A stretch of DNA of 64,000 nt, taken from NCBI GenBank assembly GCA_020354025.1, contig CP070638.1, positions 2,301,193 through 2,365,192 of the forward strand, in the 5' to 3' direction. The notes beneath the pieces are model-generated. The model was not told where the DNA came from. It did no database searches and saw only the letters and a program-made list of their open reading frames with translations. This document shows, one piece after another, positions 26,467 to 35,689 of this stretch (within the stretch, counting starts at the first letter, position 1; each line of letters begins with the position of its first letter). The translations under genes were made by a program, and so were the position numbers. This DNA is from Fidelibacterota bacterium. GTDB lineage: Bacteria > Fidelibacterota > Marinisomatia > SCGC-AAA003-L08 > TS1B11.

Positions 26467-28464
26467 CTAAGGCCTCTGCTCTCCGTAGCCTCTGACTGCA
26501 TGTCGTAACTTCTCACCCTCAATCCCCAGGATATCCTGCAACGCCAGGGCGGCGGCCTTGCGATGGTAGTAGTCCTCGTCGTTGATCATTATATCTCCCA
26601 GTACCGGAATAATGTGTGGATCGACTTCAAGCACGATCGGACCGACACCCCCTATAGCATGAATGGCATATTTTCGTGGCGGACCACCGTTTTCATCCCG
26701 GTAGTCGCTCGGGTCCTGCATAGCCTGCTTGATTGCCGGGATAGCGTCTTTGACCGCCTCGCCCATACCTGAGCTGATGCACCAGATAATGTAGCTGGAC
26801 CACCAGCGCTTACGCTCGTCCGGGGACGAGGTGCCTTCGATAAGTGTCGGAATGGCGCCCAGCGACGCCTCGCCAGCGTTGCCAATATTAAAGGCGATCA
26901 TCCGCCGGATTCCGAATGTCGGATCGGTCAAAGCCGTTTCTATCAAGGCGGGCAGGATTTCCCCACCACCAGCCACCATTTTATCAAGGGCGTGTGCGGC
27001 GTGATAACGCACGCGTGCATCCTCATCTTTCAGTGCCTGGATGTGCTGCTTTACAGCGATGGGTTCCTGGATGGCGTCACTGATGCATCCCAATGCCAGA
27101 GCGGCAGCGGTCCGTACTCGGGCATCTGCGTCATTCTGAATCATGTCGATGAGAGTAGGGACGGCATCAGCCGCAGGTGCACCAATATCAGCCAGGGCCA
27201 GGGTCGCATTCAGGCGAATTTCGCTGTCCTCCGAACCCAGGCCTCGCTCAAGCTCCGGCATCACCTCAACTGCGGCCGCACCCAGTTCGACAAGGGCCGC
27301 GGCGGCCTGGACTCGTATGTTGCCCTCAGCCCCTTCCAGCGCTCCTGCTACCAGCTGATCCACTGTCATCGCGCGAGCATCGGGGAGGTCTGACGGTGCC
27401 TCTTCCTTTGCGCTGGCAGTCGTCTCACAGCCACCAGCGGCCTCATATACCCGAGCTGTATTGCCGGATGGAGTGACAAACCGCCTACCACACGGACTGA
27501 AGGAGCTATTACACACCCGACCGAATCCGGTGAGTGAAGTCATCCGCTTCCAAGTGGATGTATCCCACAGGGAGGCCCGGCGGCTCTGGTCCTGTGGTGC
27601 CCGCTCTACCACCAGCAGGGTGGACCCATCAGGGCCGAAAGCGGCGGCTAGCACCTCCCAACCGAGGTCCAGTTCTGTAAGAATTGTTCCCAGCCGCGCG
27701 TCCCATATAATCACCGTTTTATCCCGTGAGCCGGAAGCTATCAGCGTCATCTCGGGATTATACACTGCAGTGGTAGCCCCCTGCCCGTGCCCGTGCAGAT
27801 TGAGCAGGCGGGTACCATTGCGGGCGTCCCAGACTGCGACCTCGTGGGAGTAGGCGGCGGTAACTATACGACCTCCGTCAGGTCGGAAACCGATGTCCAT
27901 GGTGTTAACCCTCAAGCCTGGATGTCCAAAAGGTGCCAACTGATACCACAGCTCCCCGGTCTCCGAGTCGTAAACCTCCGATCTCCCACTAAGTCCGATT
28001 GCCAGCAATGAACCGTCGTGGTTAAAGCCGGCACAGGTAACGGGGCCGTCGGGTTTTCCAAGAGGTGTGGAGCTAATTTCCGTCCCGGTTGCTACATCCC
28101 ATACTTTTATGAAACAGTCGTCGGCATACGTTCTTATCCTTTTCCCGTCCTGGATGAAGACGGCTGCTCGTACAGGCCCAGCGTGCCCGGACAGAATAGC
28201 CAAAGCTTCCCCCGATCCTGAGTCCCACAGGCGGGCGGTGCTGTCTTGGGACAGGGTAAGGATTACTGATCCATTGGGATTGTAGGTCGCCAGCGTTATA
28301 TCGTCAGCGTGCCCGGAAAGGGTGAGCACTTCCTGCGGCCGGGTCCAGGGATTGGCGGTGGTGGTCCGCTCTCCGCAGGAGGTATGACTCCATATCACCG
28401 CCAGTCCAAGCACCAGAATGCCCACGACCTTAAGTGTTTTGATATTGCGCCAATCGATTGTCAT
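26467..28464 (-). CDS. WD40-HEAT repeat lipoprotein-like protein
   Basis: A 665-residue protein starting at the ATG at 28464. I prefer this start to the ATG two codons upstream because AGGAGG lies seven bases before it. A hydrophobic segment (about 10-28) ends in SHTSC, a loose lipobox, so the protein is exported and possibly lipid-anchored. Residues about 45-340 form a WD40 propeller (repeats such as LSGHADDITLATYNPNGS, LHGHGQGATTAVYNPE, GSRDKTVIIWDA). Residues about 360-650 form HEAT repeats (AAAALVELGAAAVEVMPELE, NATLALADIGAPAADAVPTL). This combination points to a protein-interaction scaffold at the cell envelope. The function is unknown. It follows the sugar isomerase gene after 27 bases. 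Confidence 0.85.
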   Translation of the reverse strand: MTIDWRNIKTLKVVGILVLGLAVIWSHTSCGERTTTANPWTRPQEVLTLSGHADDITLATYNPNGSVILTLSQDSTARLWDSGSGEALAILSGHAGPVRAAVFIQDGKRIRTYADDCFIKVWDVATGTEISSTPLGKPDGPVTCAGFNHDGSLLAIGLSGRSEVYDSETGELWYQLAPFGHPGLRVNTMDIGFRPDGGRIVTAAYSHEVAVWDARNGTRLLNLHGHGQGATTAVYNPEMTLIASGSRDKTVIIWDARLGTILTELDLGWEVLAAAFGPDGSTLLVVERAPQDQSRRASLWDTSTWKRMTSLTGFGRVCNSSFSPCGRRFVTPSGNTARVYEAAGGCETTASAKEEAPSDLPDARAMTVDQLVAGALEGAEGNIRVQAAAALVELGAAAVEVMPELERGLGSEDSEIRLNATLALADIGAPAADAVPTLIDMIQNDADARVRTAAALALGCISDAIQEPIAVKQHIQALKDEDARVRYHAAHALDKMVAGGGEILPALIETALTDPTFGIRRMIAFNIGNAGEASLGAIPTLIEGTSSPDERKRWWSSYIIWCISSGMGEAVKDAIPAIKQAMQDPSDYRDENGGPPRKYAIHAIGGVGPIVLEVDPHIIPVLGDIMINDEDYYHRKAAALALQDILGIEGEKLRHAVRGYGEQRP

Positions 28465-28480
28465 CGACATCCCTCCTACC

Positions 28481-28494
28481 TAGTATTAATACTA
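28481..28494. promoter_or_regulatory. 14-bp perfect palindrome TAGTATTAATACTA
   Basis: This AT-rich perfect palindrome overlaps the stop codon of the sugar isomerase gene and lies 17 bases before the WD40-HEAT start. It could be a dimeric regulator site or a weak RNA hairpin. Its position in a very short gap makes coincidence possible. Confidence 0.3.
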
Positions 28495-29346
28495 TCCCGA
28501 ATATTCAACACCATTGTCACACAGAACTTCTCCAATATAACTTTTATCGCACCGGGCATTAGCCAGTACCACCTGCAGATCGAACTGCTCAGGACTTTCC
28601 ACCACACAATCTCTGACGAACTCGATTGATATATACCCTTCGAAGCCATGCTCTACCAGCGCCCGGGTCAAGACCGCATAGTCTATATCCGAATTATTCA
28701 GCAGCTCCATTTTACCGTTGTGGCGCCCCTGATAATGCACGTGTGGGACCTGTTCCGCCAAGGCCAAATAATCCCGCACGGCCTTTTCGGTAGAGCGAAA
28801 ATCGAAAGGCTGGAAGCAGATCTTGAAGTTGCTGGAATTAATCTGCCGGAGCAGCTTCTGAGCGGCATCCAAACTGTCCAGCAGTGTTTTCTTATGTAGC
28901 TCACTAGTAACGAGCAGCCCGTTTTTCTCCGCGGTATCGATCATTCCGGCCAGGAATACGAGAGAGCGGTCATATTCAGTCTCTTCGAGCTGGTCCGTCC
29001 CTTTGATCCCAGCAAAAATTTTGATTATTTTCGCTCCCAAGATTTTTGCATATCGCGTGATTCTATCGAACAGCTCAAGTTCCTGCTGCCGCTCGGCTCC
29101 GGACAGGTGCAGCTTCGGGTAGAACCCAACGACCGGAAATGACAATTCCAGCGAATCACCGAGCTTGCGAAGCTCCCGGATCACAGTCTCACTCTCCCTT
29201 GAGACGTGGTATTGCCACACCTCAAGCATGCTGAAACCGGCTTCAGCGACCGGGTGCAACAGATCCCTTATCTGGAAGTAAGGGATCTTCTGCGCCGTCC
29301 AGCGGTGGGGATCCAGGGCAATTGAGTTTAGCAGCAGGTATATCAT
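28492..29346 (-). CDS. Sugar phosphate isomerase/epimerase (xylose isomerase-like TIM barrel)
   Basis: A 284-residue single-domain TIM barrel of the AP-endonuclease-2/xylose-isomerase family. Typical ends of strands carrying metal ligands are seen: GFSMLEVWQYH near 36-46, IIKIFAGIKG, LLVTSELHKKT (Glu), HYQGRHNG and YISIEFVRD (Glu). Family members isomerise or epimerise sugars or inosose derivatives; the precise substrate cannot be assigned. It begins 10 bases after the stop of the DJ-1/PfpI gene and is followed closely by the WD40-HEAT gene, so all three are probably in one transcript. Confidence 0.83.
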   Translation of the reverse strand: MIYLLLNSIALDPHRWTAQKIPYFQIRDLLHPVAEAGFSMLEVWQYHVSRESETVIRELRKLGDSLELSFPVVGFYPKLHLSGAERQQELELFDRITRYAKILGAKIIKIFAGIKGTDQLEETEYDRSLVFLAGMIDTAEKNGLLVTSELHKKTLLDSLDAAQKLLRQINSSNFKICFQPFDFRSTEKAVRDYLALAEQVPHVHYQGRHNGKMELLNNSDIDYAVLTRALVEHGFEGYISIEFVRDCVVESPEQFDLQVVLANARCDKSYIGEVLCDNGVEYSG

Positions 29347-29356
29347 TATAATATAT

Positions 29357-30490
29357 TTATGCCCTCTCCAGATATCCCAGAACCCACCGCAGCAGCTCGG
29401 GTAAATCGGTTGTATCCCGGGCTGTGATCAGGTTGCGGTCAGCCACTACCGGTCGATCAACCGGCTCAGCACCACAGTTTGCTAAATCCCATTTCATTTC
29501 CGCTGAGCCCGCGATTTTCCTCCCAGCCAGCACACCAGTCGAGATGAGCACACTGTGTCCTTCCGCAACACTCACCAGCAGCCGGCCGCTTTCAAGATGC
29601 CTGCGCACCAGATCCAGGAATGGTCGGTTCACCCGCATCTTATCTGCAGCCCAATCTCCGGGTACCAGCAGGGCATCAAAATCCCTTTCCAGCGCTTTTC
29701 CTGGCGATAGATCGCATTGGGCTTCCAACTGGCTGATCCGGCTGTGGCATACATCCCCCTTCTTCCCTCCGATAAGCTGCACTGCAGCACCCTCGGACTG
29801 GAACCGGTAATATGGGTACCATACCTGTTGCGCCTGATAACGCGGCTCAAGCAGAATTCCGATAGTTCTATCCTCCATGCGGTTTGACCGGGGGATTTTC
29901 GCCGCGGTTTCGCCACCGGCTTCAAACCAGGCGACAACCGCTTCCATGAACGGCGGCAGATCGCGTGGCTCCCGGGCGGTAATCAGGTTACCATCTATGA
30001 CCGGGGCTCTATCTATATACACGGCGCCAGCATTGACCAGATCATCCTTCAATGTGTGATAGCAGGTTGCTCTTCGACCGTTGAGTACCTCCAGGGCTAC
30101 CAAGAAACTCCCGGCGTGACAGATAGCGCTTAGCAGCTTCCCGGCCTCGACATGCTTTCGCGTCAGCTGGAGCATCCGTGAATCGGCCCGCAGTTTCATG
30201 GGGGCAAAACCGCCTGGACAGTGGATAAAATCGAACTCCTGCTCTAACGCGACTTCGATTGCCAGATCGCTCACCAGCGGCTCCCCGTGATAATCGTGAT
30301 ATATCTTAGGAGCCTCATCCCCGATAAAGAATACATCCATCCCAGCTTCTTTCAGCCGGAAATAAGGGTAATACGCCTCGTGGATCTGGAAATTATCTGC
30401 TACCAGTATGGCCGCCTTGCGACCAGCCAGTGGTTGCGGCAGCGGCTTAGCTTCAGCCGCTATAGCCGCCGATTTGTAGCCGCTATTCAT
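29357..30490 (-). CDS. Tandem DJ-1/PfpI-domain protein with one degenerate active site
   Basis: A 377-residue fusion of two DJ-1/PfpI (type-1 glutamine-amidotransferase-like) domains, about 24-195 and 207-377. Domain 1 has the usual nucleophile elbow, C124-H125 in SAICHAGSF. Domain 2 aligns without gaps over the same region but reads SVAEGHSV, with Ala309 and Glu310 in place of Cys and His, so it cannot be a cysteine hydrolase. The rest of the domains match well (HVEAGKLL / HLESGRLL, DGNLITARE / DRNLITARD). DJ-1 family proteins include glyoxalases, proteases and chaperones. One active and one dead domain may form an internal pseudo-dimer. No substrate is evident. Confidence 0.88.
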   Translation of the reverse strand: MNSGYKSAAIAAEAKPLPQPLAGRKAAILVADNFQIHEAYYPYFRLKEAGMDVFFIGDEAPKIYHDYHGEPLVSDLAIEVALEQEFDFIHCPGGFAPMKLRADSRMLQLTRKHVEAGKLLSAICHAGSFLVALEVLNGRRATCYHTLKDDLVNAGAVYIDRAPVIDGNLITAREPRDLPPFMEAVVAWFEAGGETAAKIPRSNRMEDRTIGILLEPRYQAQQVWYPYYRFQSEGAAVQLIGGKKGDVCHSRISQLEAQCDLSPGKALERDFDALLVPGDWAADKMRVNRPFLDLVRRHLESGRLLVSVAEGHSVLISTGVLAGRKIAGSAEMKWDLANCGAEPVDRPVVADRNLITARDTTDLPELLRWVLGYLERA

Positions 30491-30635
30491 GCTACGTCTT
30501 CAAGACTCCTGCTTTGCCCTTCAATTCCCCTATCACTTATGCTTGGAGACTGAGGATTTTTCAATATGCCGACAAATGAATCGAGAGTTGCCCCCGGCCT
30601 CACACTCTGGATAATATATCTATCTGCCGATAGAA

Positions 30636-31376
30636 TCACTTGTCCAGCAGTGATCCCGATTCCTGATCGAGATAAACAAATGCACCAGGGTGCTTTTTTA
30701 GTATGGACGCCGGATATTGGGTGGAGATTTCCCGATCCTTGAAACAGTTTTTCACCGCTTCAGCCTTCCTGGCATGCGGGACTACAGCAATGATGGTTTC
30801 CGATTTCATGATCTGTCTCACCGACATTGAAATCGCCTGCGAAGGAACATCATCAACCGTCTTGAACCAGCCCTCACCGACCTGCTGTAGTCGGCATGCC
30901 TCGTCCAGATCGACGATTATGTAGGGTTCATCAGTCTCAAAATCAGCCGGGGGGTCGTTGAAAGCCAGATGCCCATTCTCCCCCACGCCGACAAAGGCAA
31001 CGTCGATGGTCATGCCGGAGATAATCCCGCTTATCCGGCGTGCTTCAGCAGATGCATTGGGCGCATCGCCTTCCAGTAAATAGGCCTCAGCCGGGCGGAC
31101 TATCCGGAGTAGTCGCTCCTTAAGGTACTTGCGGAAACTTGCGGGGTGCTCTTCGGAAATGCCGACATACTCATCAAGATGAAACATCGTGGTTCTGCTC
31201 CAATCAATGGACTTGTCCGCTGTGAGAACCTTTAAGAATTCGAATTGTGATGCACCGGTGGCGGCGATGAAATTCGCGTTACCATTCCTGACAATTGCCG
31301 ACCGCAAAACCTCTGAGGCCTGCTGCGCCGCAGCTTCCGCCATTTCCATAGTCGTGCTGTAAACCTTTATCTCCAT
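30636..31376 (-). CDS. nagB: Glucosamine-6-phosphate deaminase family protein
   Basis: A 246-residue NagB-family isomerase/deaminase. It matches the family at AATGASQFEFL near 39-49 (phosphate loop), FHLDEYVGISEEHPASF near 80-96 (with the base-forming Asp) and GVGENGHLAFNDPP near 130-143 (catalytic His and Glu). The expected reaction is glucosamine-6-phosphate to fructose-6-phosphate and ammonia. I use the ATG at 31376, seven bases after AGGAG; a TTG one codon upstream is less likely. Divergent NagB homologues without amino-sugar genes nearby can act on other sugar phosphates, and no nagA is present here. Confidence 0.88.
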   Translation of the reverse strand: MEIKVYSTTMEMAEAAAQQASEVLRSAIVRNGNANFIAATGASQFEFLKVLTADKSIDWSRTTMFHLDEYVGISEEHPASFRKYLKERLLRIVRPAEAYLLEGDAPNASAEARRISGIISGMTIDVAFVGVGENGHLAFNDPPADFETDEPYIIVDLDEACRLQQVGEGWFKTVDDVPSQAISMSVRQIMKSETIIAVVPHARKAEAVKNCFKDREISTQYPASILKKHPGAFVYLDQESGSLLDK

Positions 31377-31438
31377 CAAACTACTCCTTGTTATGGTTTT
31401 TCACCTTCATTATTGCTGAAAAATGTCCACCACACTGT

Positions 31439-32458
31439 TCAGGTTGTCACCTCGATAATTTTGACATTTCTCAAATCCATTGTGCCTAAACCCAGGTCCT
31501 GAGCATAGCTCAATGTCTCCGCCACCATCCCACTACTGAAAGTGTCATCGTGCTCGTCAAGTAGATCAGCGCAGTACGAATCTGTGGCCACTATATCTCC
31601 GGATATAATCAGCCGATTCAAGTCTTTGACAACCGATCCCTCTTTGAGGCTGGGACCCCGCACTGTCATTATCTTCCGGGCGTCAACTATACTCAACTCC
31701 GGACGCAAGGCATCGGCGAATTCGGCGACCGTCTTGAGAAAGAAATCCTCCCCAGCATCACCATTCTCCCGGAGCTGCTGATGCGCATTCACACGTTGAG
31801 GCTGATGAACTGCCCCGAAGAAATTCTTCAGGGCGCAGGTCATGAACGCCTCTCCATGCCGCTTTAGCATGGGCTGATTGATAATAACCGGTGCGTTTAG
31901 CAGGCGACGATTAATTTTAATTTCCGGATTCATTTTCCAGTGATCGGAATGGACCGGATCATACTCCTTCTCATCCTTCGGATGGGTACAGATGACCTCT
32001 ACGTTGACCTCCCTGCCGATCTCAAAGACGTTATTGACTTTGAACACATACTCATGGTCGTTGTATCGATTGAGTACGTAGGCGTCGGAAGAGTCACAGA
32101 CTGTAACATCACCGCAGCCGTACCTACGTATCGCCCGGGCAATCGACATCAAGAAGTGCGGATCGGAGCCGGTCGGGAAAGCCCGATGCGAGCCGTAGTT
32201 GGGTTTGATAAAGACAGTTCCCCTGGAATGCACCAGATCGTTCAAGCCTCCTAACGCTTCGAGGCCTTTCTCCAGCATCCTTCCGGCGTCAGTTCCCTCT
32301 ACGACAATCAATAAAGGCCTGCCATCATCGGCAAACAGATTCCCCTGACCTATCCTCGGTTTCATCCTGGTATTTCCACTAGATTGCCCATTTGCTGGCA
32401 CTACTGCGGCCATCCCCAACCAGGAAAACATCTGCAGAAAGTCCTTCCTTGTAACCAT
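31439..32458 (-). CDS. DUF362-domain protein with Tat-like leader
   Basis: A 339-residue DUF362 protein. The N terminus TRKDFLQMFSWLGMAAVVPANG resembles a twin-arginine leader with RK in place of RR, followed by a hydrophobic segment, so export of a folded, perhaps cofactor-bearing, protein is possible. Conserved DUF362 pieces are VFIKPNYGSHRA, VTVCDSSDA and NQPMLKRHGEAFMTCALKNFFG. The last resembles the family's usual LKTH/MKRH...KN signature. There is no ferredoxin-type cysteine cluster, unlike some DUF362 proteins. The function of the family is unsettled. It lies 41 bases downstream of the symporter gene. Confidence 0.82.
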   Translation of the reverse strand: MVTRKDFLQMFSWLGMAAVVPANGQSSGNTRMKPRIGQGNLFADDGRPLLIVVEGTDAGRMLEKGLEALGGLNDLVHSRGTVFIKPNYGSHRAFPTGSDPHFLMSIARAIRRYGCGDVTVCDSSDAYVLNRYNDHEYVFKVNNVFEIGREVNVEVICTHPKDEKEYDPVHSDHWKMNPEIKINRRLLNAPVIINQPMLKRHGEAFMTCALKNFFGAVHQPQRVNAHQQLRENGDAGEDFFLKTVAEFADALRPELSIVDARKIMTVRGPSLKEGSVVKDLNRLIISGDIVATDSYCADLLDEHDDTFSSGMVAETLSYAQDLGLGTMDLRNVKIIEVTT

Positions 32459-32499
32459 CGTCTCGCCACCTCAGTCCGGCTCCAGCACCTGAAGATAGA

Positions 32500-33966
32500 T
32501 CATCTGATCACATCCAGCTCGGGATCCGCTCCAATCGGGGTCCGGAGCTTGCGGTAGAATCTCTCCGTATCCCGGGAGGGATATTTCCCTGTGAGTAAGG
32601 AGACTATGACCAGCAAGATGAATCCAGCCCCGATGTAGGACAGCATCTGAACAGGGAGGCTGGCGCCCAGCATTTCCAGGGTGATCCAGACCGTCACGCT
32701 CCCGATGATGCTGGCCCAGGCTCCGGATACGTTGGCTCGCTTCCAGACCAGCCCAGCCCAGAAAGCAAATCCGGTGAAGGCGTTCAGTTTCCAGAATAGT
32801 TCCAAGCCCGCGACAACGCCCGGTAGTAGGAAGGCAATAATAATCCCCAGCAGCACTACACCGACAGAAACGAAGCGGCTGATCAGCAGAAACTTCTCTT
32901 CCGTTAGCTCCCGGGTTATGATGTTGCGATAAATATTGCGGATGAATAGCGCCGTTCCAGTGACCATCAACACGTCGCAGGAGGACATTACTGCCGCCAG
33001 GATCGCCGCCACCATCAGCCCCATCAGTCCGACCGGTAGCAGGGCCCGAATCATTTCGCCAAAGGCCAGATCTGGATGGGAAAGTCCTGGGAACAGGTAG
33101 ATGGCGCCCACGCCTATGAATGCCCAGGCTACTGTACAGACCCGCTTCAGCACCGTTCCTACTAGGCTGCCGGTCCGGCCATCCATTTCAGTCTTGCACG
33201 AGCCGCCCGTTTGCATTACCTGCGGCTGGGTGAACATACCCACCAGTCCGTTCAGCGTGATGGTAAATATAAAAAGGACGGATATATCTCCCGGCGAAAC
33301 CAGACTGAAAGCGTGCGTGAGTCCCCTTACTTGCTCCAGCTGGTAGTGCAACGAGGACATTCCCCCGACTTTGACAAGCATGAAGGGAATAAGCAGAAAC
33401 GAAAGCACCAGGGTCAGCATGCCCTGGATGGCATCGGTCCAGACCGCCGCGACCAGGCCGCCGAGTACTCCGTAGAAGACGAACAGCGCTGCAACCGCCA
33501 GAATCGCCCAGTTGGCTGGTAGCTGATGTAGTGATATGGCATCGATAACAAAGCCGGTGCCTTTCAGCATCAGGCCGATATTTACTGCCACGGTGATAGT
33601 GCCGATCACCGCGTAGCAGATTCCGAGGGACTTGGAGTAGCGTTCCTTGAAGAAATCGGCGGTGGTCATCATTCTCAACCGCCGCACGATGGGGAGCTTC
33701 AACCAGTAGAACGGGGAGATGAACAGATACAGCCATTGGTACCAGATGCCCGACAGGCCGACCTGGTAGATTTTGCTCGTTACGGCCACAACCTGGTCGG
33801 TGTTGGTCCCAGCTCCGAAAAACATCATCGACATCATGAACTTCTTAAACCGCTGCCCTCCCAGGAAGAAATCATTCTGGGTTTTAACCTTCCTGCGAGC
33901 AATGTAACCGACCAGCGCAATAAACAGGAAGTAGAGGATGATGACTGTGGTATCGACAATATGCAT
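32500..33966 (-). CDS. Sodium:solute symporter (SSS family)
   Basis: A 488-residue polytopic membrane protein with about 13 hydrophobic segments. It starts with HIVDTTVIILYFLFIALVGY and shows SSS features such as FFLGGQRFKKFMMSMMFFGAGTN.. in TM2 and GLMVAAILAAVMSSCDVLM in TM8. Members couple sodium to uptake of sugars, sialic acid, proline or pantothenate. The substrate cannot be read from the sequence. It is preceded after 18 bases by a 62-residue one-span membrane protein, which suggests a two-part transporter. Neighbouring esterase, dehydratase and MmsA genes point to sugar or sugar-acid uptake. Confidence 0.92.
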   Translation of the reverse strand: MHIVDTTVIILYFLFIALVGYIARRKVKTQNDFFLGGQRFKKFMMSMMFFGAGTNTDQVVAVTSKIYQVGLSGIWYQWLYLFISPFYWLKLPIVRRLRMMTTADFFKERYSKSLGICYAVIGTITVAVNIGLMLKGTGFVIDAISLHQLPANWAILAVAALFVFYGVLGGLVAAVWTDAIQGMLTLVLSFLLIPFMLVKVGGMSSLHYQLEQVRGLTHAFSLVSPGDISVLFIFTITLNGLVGMFTQPQVMQTGGSCKTEMDGRTGSLVGTVLKRVCTVAWAFIGVGAIYLFPGLSHPDLAFGEMIRALLPVGLMGLMVAAILAAVMSSCDVLMVTGTALFIRNIYRNIITRELTEEKFLLISRFVSVGVVLLGIIIAFLLPGVVAGLELFWKLNAFTGFAFWAGLVWKRANVSGAWASIIGSVTVWITLEMLGASLPVQMLSYIGAGFILLVIVSLLTGKYPSRDTERFYRKLRTPIGADPELDVIR

Positions 33967-33984
33967 CTACTGGAAACCTGAGAA

Positions 33985-34173
33985 CTAAGCTCCAATGTTC
34001 TTAATGAGATACGTCCCTACGATCACCAGCATCATCAGGAGCAGAAAAATAATGAAGCCGAAAAAATCCACCCGGTAGCGTTTGAAGAAATTCTTCCAGT
34101 CCAAGTGCAACAGATCGACCAGGATCAAGTCGCTGTACTGGACTGCTCTTTTTTTCGCTCCCCTGGACATCAT
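33985..34173 (-). CDS. Small single-span membrane protein paired with the symporter
   Basis: A 62-residue protein: a basic start (MMSRGAKKR), an amphipathic middle (LDWKNFFKRYRVDFF) and one hydrophobic segment of about 22 residues from FFGFII to GTYLI. It is not recognised by family. The ATG at 34173 has GGAAA seven bases upstream and the gene ends 18 bases before the symporter start. The arrangement resembles other small proteins encoded next to SSS transporters (for instance YhdT with PanF), so a role in assembly or gating is likely by analogy only. Confidence 0.7.
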   Translation of the reverse strand: MMSRGAKKRAVQYSDLILVDLLHLDWKNFFKRYRVDFFGFIIFLLLMMLVIVGTYLIKNIGA

Positions 34174-34234
34174 GTTTTATTTCCTATTTGTATTCATTTT
34201 ACCTCAAACCGGCTTGTACCGCGCGGGCTTCCTA

Positions 34235-35689
34235 TCAACTCATCCAGTTTACACCGGCTTCACGACTCCACTTGGTGGTGGTCTTCTTCAGCCGGGTCCA
34301 GAACTCGATAGAGCTTCTCCCAGTGATGTCGCCGATGCCGAACCGCGACTGATTCCAGCCGCCGAAGGAAAACGGCTCCCGTGGTACGGGTACGCCGATA
34401 TTGACACCGATCATACCAGCGCCAGCCCGCTGGCTAAAATAGCGTGCCATGCCACCGCTGCCAGTATAGATCGCCGCTGCATTACCGTAGGGCGAACGGT
34501 TTTCCAGAGCTAGGGCTTCGTCGATATCCTTTACACGCACAATAACCAGTACCGGCCCAAAGACCTCTTCTCGGGCGATTTTCATCTCCGGCCGCACTTC
34601 GTCAATAATTGTCGGGCTGAGGTAGTAGCCGTTCTCACGGCCAGTGACGATTTCCTTTCGACCGTCAAGCAATGGCTCTGCCCCTTCCTCGATGGCTTCG
34701 GTAATGCAGTCAACTATCCGCTCCTTGGCCTGCTGTGAGATAATCGCGCCCAAATCCTCTCCGGTGACGATACTGCCGGCTTCCTCGCAGATGCGTTTGA
34801 TGATATGGTCAACATCTCCCACAGCCACCAGGACAGCGGCTGCCATACAGCGCTGTCCGGCGCAGCCGGTGAAGGAGGCTACTACATTCTCGGCGGTCAA
34901 TACCTCGTCAGCGTCGGGAAGTACTACCAAGTGATTCTTAGCCCCTCCCATGCAGAGGGCTCGCTTCAGGTTCGACGTTGCCCGTTTATAAACAGCCCGG
35001 GCCACCCGCGTCGAGCCCACAAAAGAAAGGGCTTGTATGTCCGGATGGTCGCAGATTGCTTCCACCACCGTCCTGTCACCATTTACGACATTGAATACAC
35101 CTGGAGGCAGACCACTCTGTGCGAGCAGCTCCGCTATCCTTCCGGCACCTAGCGGCACCTGCTCCGATGGTTTCAGCACCATGGTATTCCCCAAGGCCAG
35201 CATGATAGGAATGGTCCAGTTTGGGACCATAATCGGAAAGTTGAAGGGTGTGATCGAAGCCACAACGCCCAAGGGATACCTTTCCTCCCGGCACTCAACC
35301 CCGGGACTCACCTCCAGAACCCAGCCTCCAATCAGCTGCGGGAGGGAGCAAGCGAATTCCGCCACCTCGGCGCTTTTCTCCACCTCGGCAATCGCTTCGT
35401 CCATGGTCTTGCCGTTCTCCTCCTGTACCAGGCAGGCAAGCTGCTCCTTGTTCTGCTCTAGAAGAGTCTTGTAGCAATAAAAGACTTGTACCCGTTCCTT
35501 GATCGTCTGTCCAGACCATCCGGGAAAGGCACGTCGGGCAACAGTTACCGCCTGATCCAGATCATGAGGCGTCGACAGTGGTACGTAGGAAATGACTTCC
35601 CCGTCGAGAGGACAGTAGACCTCCAGCGAACCGTTCCCACCGGCTTTGAACCGTCCATCGATATAGTTCTGCACTTCAGGATATCTCAT
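34235..35689 (-). CDS. mmsA: CoA-acylating methylmalonate-semialdehyde dehydrogenase family
   Basis: A 484-residue aldehyde dehydrogenase of the MmsA/IolA type. TPFNFPIMVPNWTIPIML near 147-164, the MGGAKNH block near 247-253 and the catalytic C281 in GCAGQRCMA are the features separating this CoA-dependent group from ordinary aldehyde dehydrogenases. It converts methylmalonate or malonate semialdehyde to propionyl- or acetyl-CoA, in valine or inositol breakdown. The start shares four bases (ATGA) with the stop of the esterase gene, so translation is coupled. No other iol or valine genes are visible, so the semialdehyde probably arises from a sugar or sugar-acid route here. Confidence 0.9.
   Translation of the reverse strand: MRYPEVQNYIDGRFKAGGNGSLEVYCPLDGEVISYVPLSTPHDLDQAVTVARRAFPGWSGQTIKERVQVFYCYKTLLEQNKEQLACLVQEENGKTMDEAIAEVEKSAEVAEFACSLPQLIGGWVLEVSPGVECREERYPLGVVASITPFNFPIMVPNWTIPIMLALGNTMVLKPSEQVPLGAGRIAELLAQSGLPPGVFNVVNGDRTVVEAICDHPDIQALSFVGSTRVARAVYKRATSNLKRALCMGGAKNHLVVLPDADEVLTAENVVASFTGCAGQRCMAAAVLVAVGDVDHIIKRICEEAGSIVTGEDLGAIISQQAKERIVDCITEAIEEGAEPLLDGRKEIVTGRENGYYLSPTIIDEVRPEMKIAREEVFGPVLVIVRVKDIDEALALENRSPYGNAAAIYTGSGGMARYFSQRAGAGMIGVNIGVPVPREPFSFGGWNQSRFGIGDITGRSSIEFWTRLKKTTTKWSREAGVNWMS

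Noticed and set aside
33188-33736. 182-codon minus-strand frame
   Set aside because: It lies wholly inside the symporter gene in another frame and has the His/Arg/Gly-rich make-up of a shadow frame.
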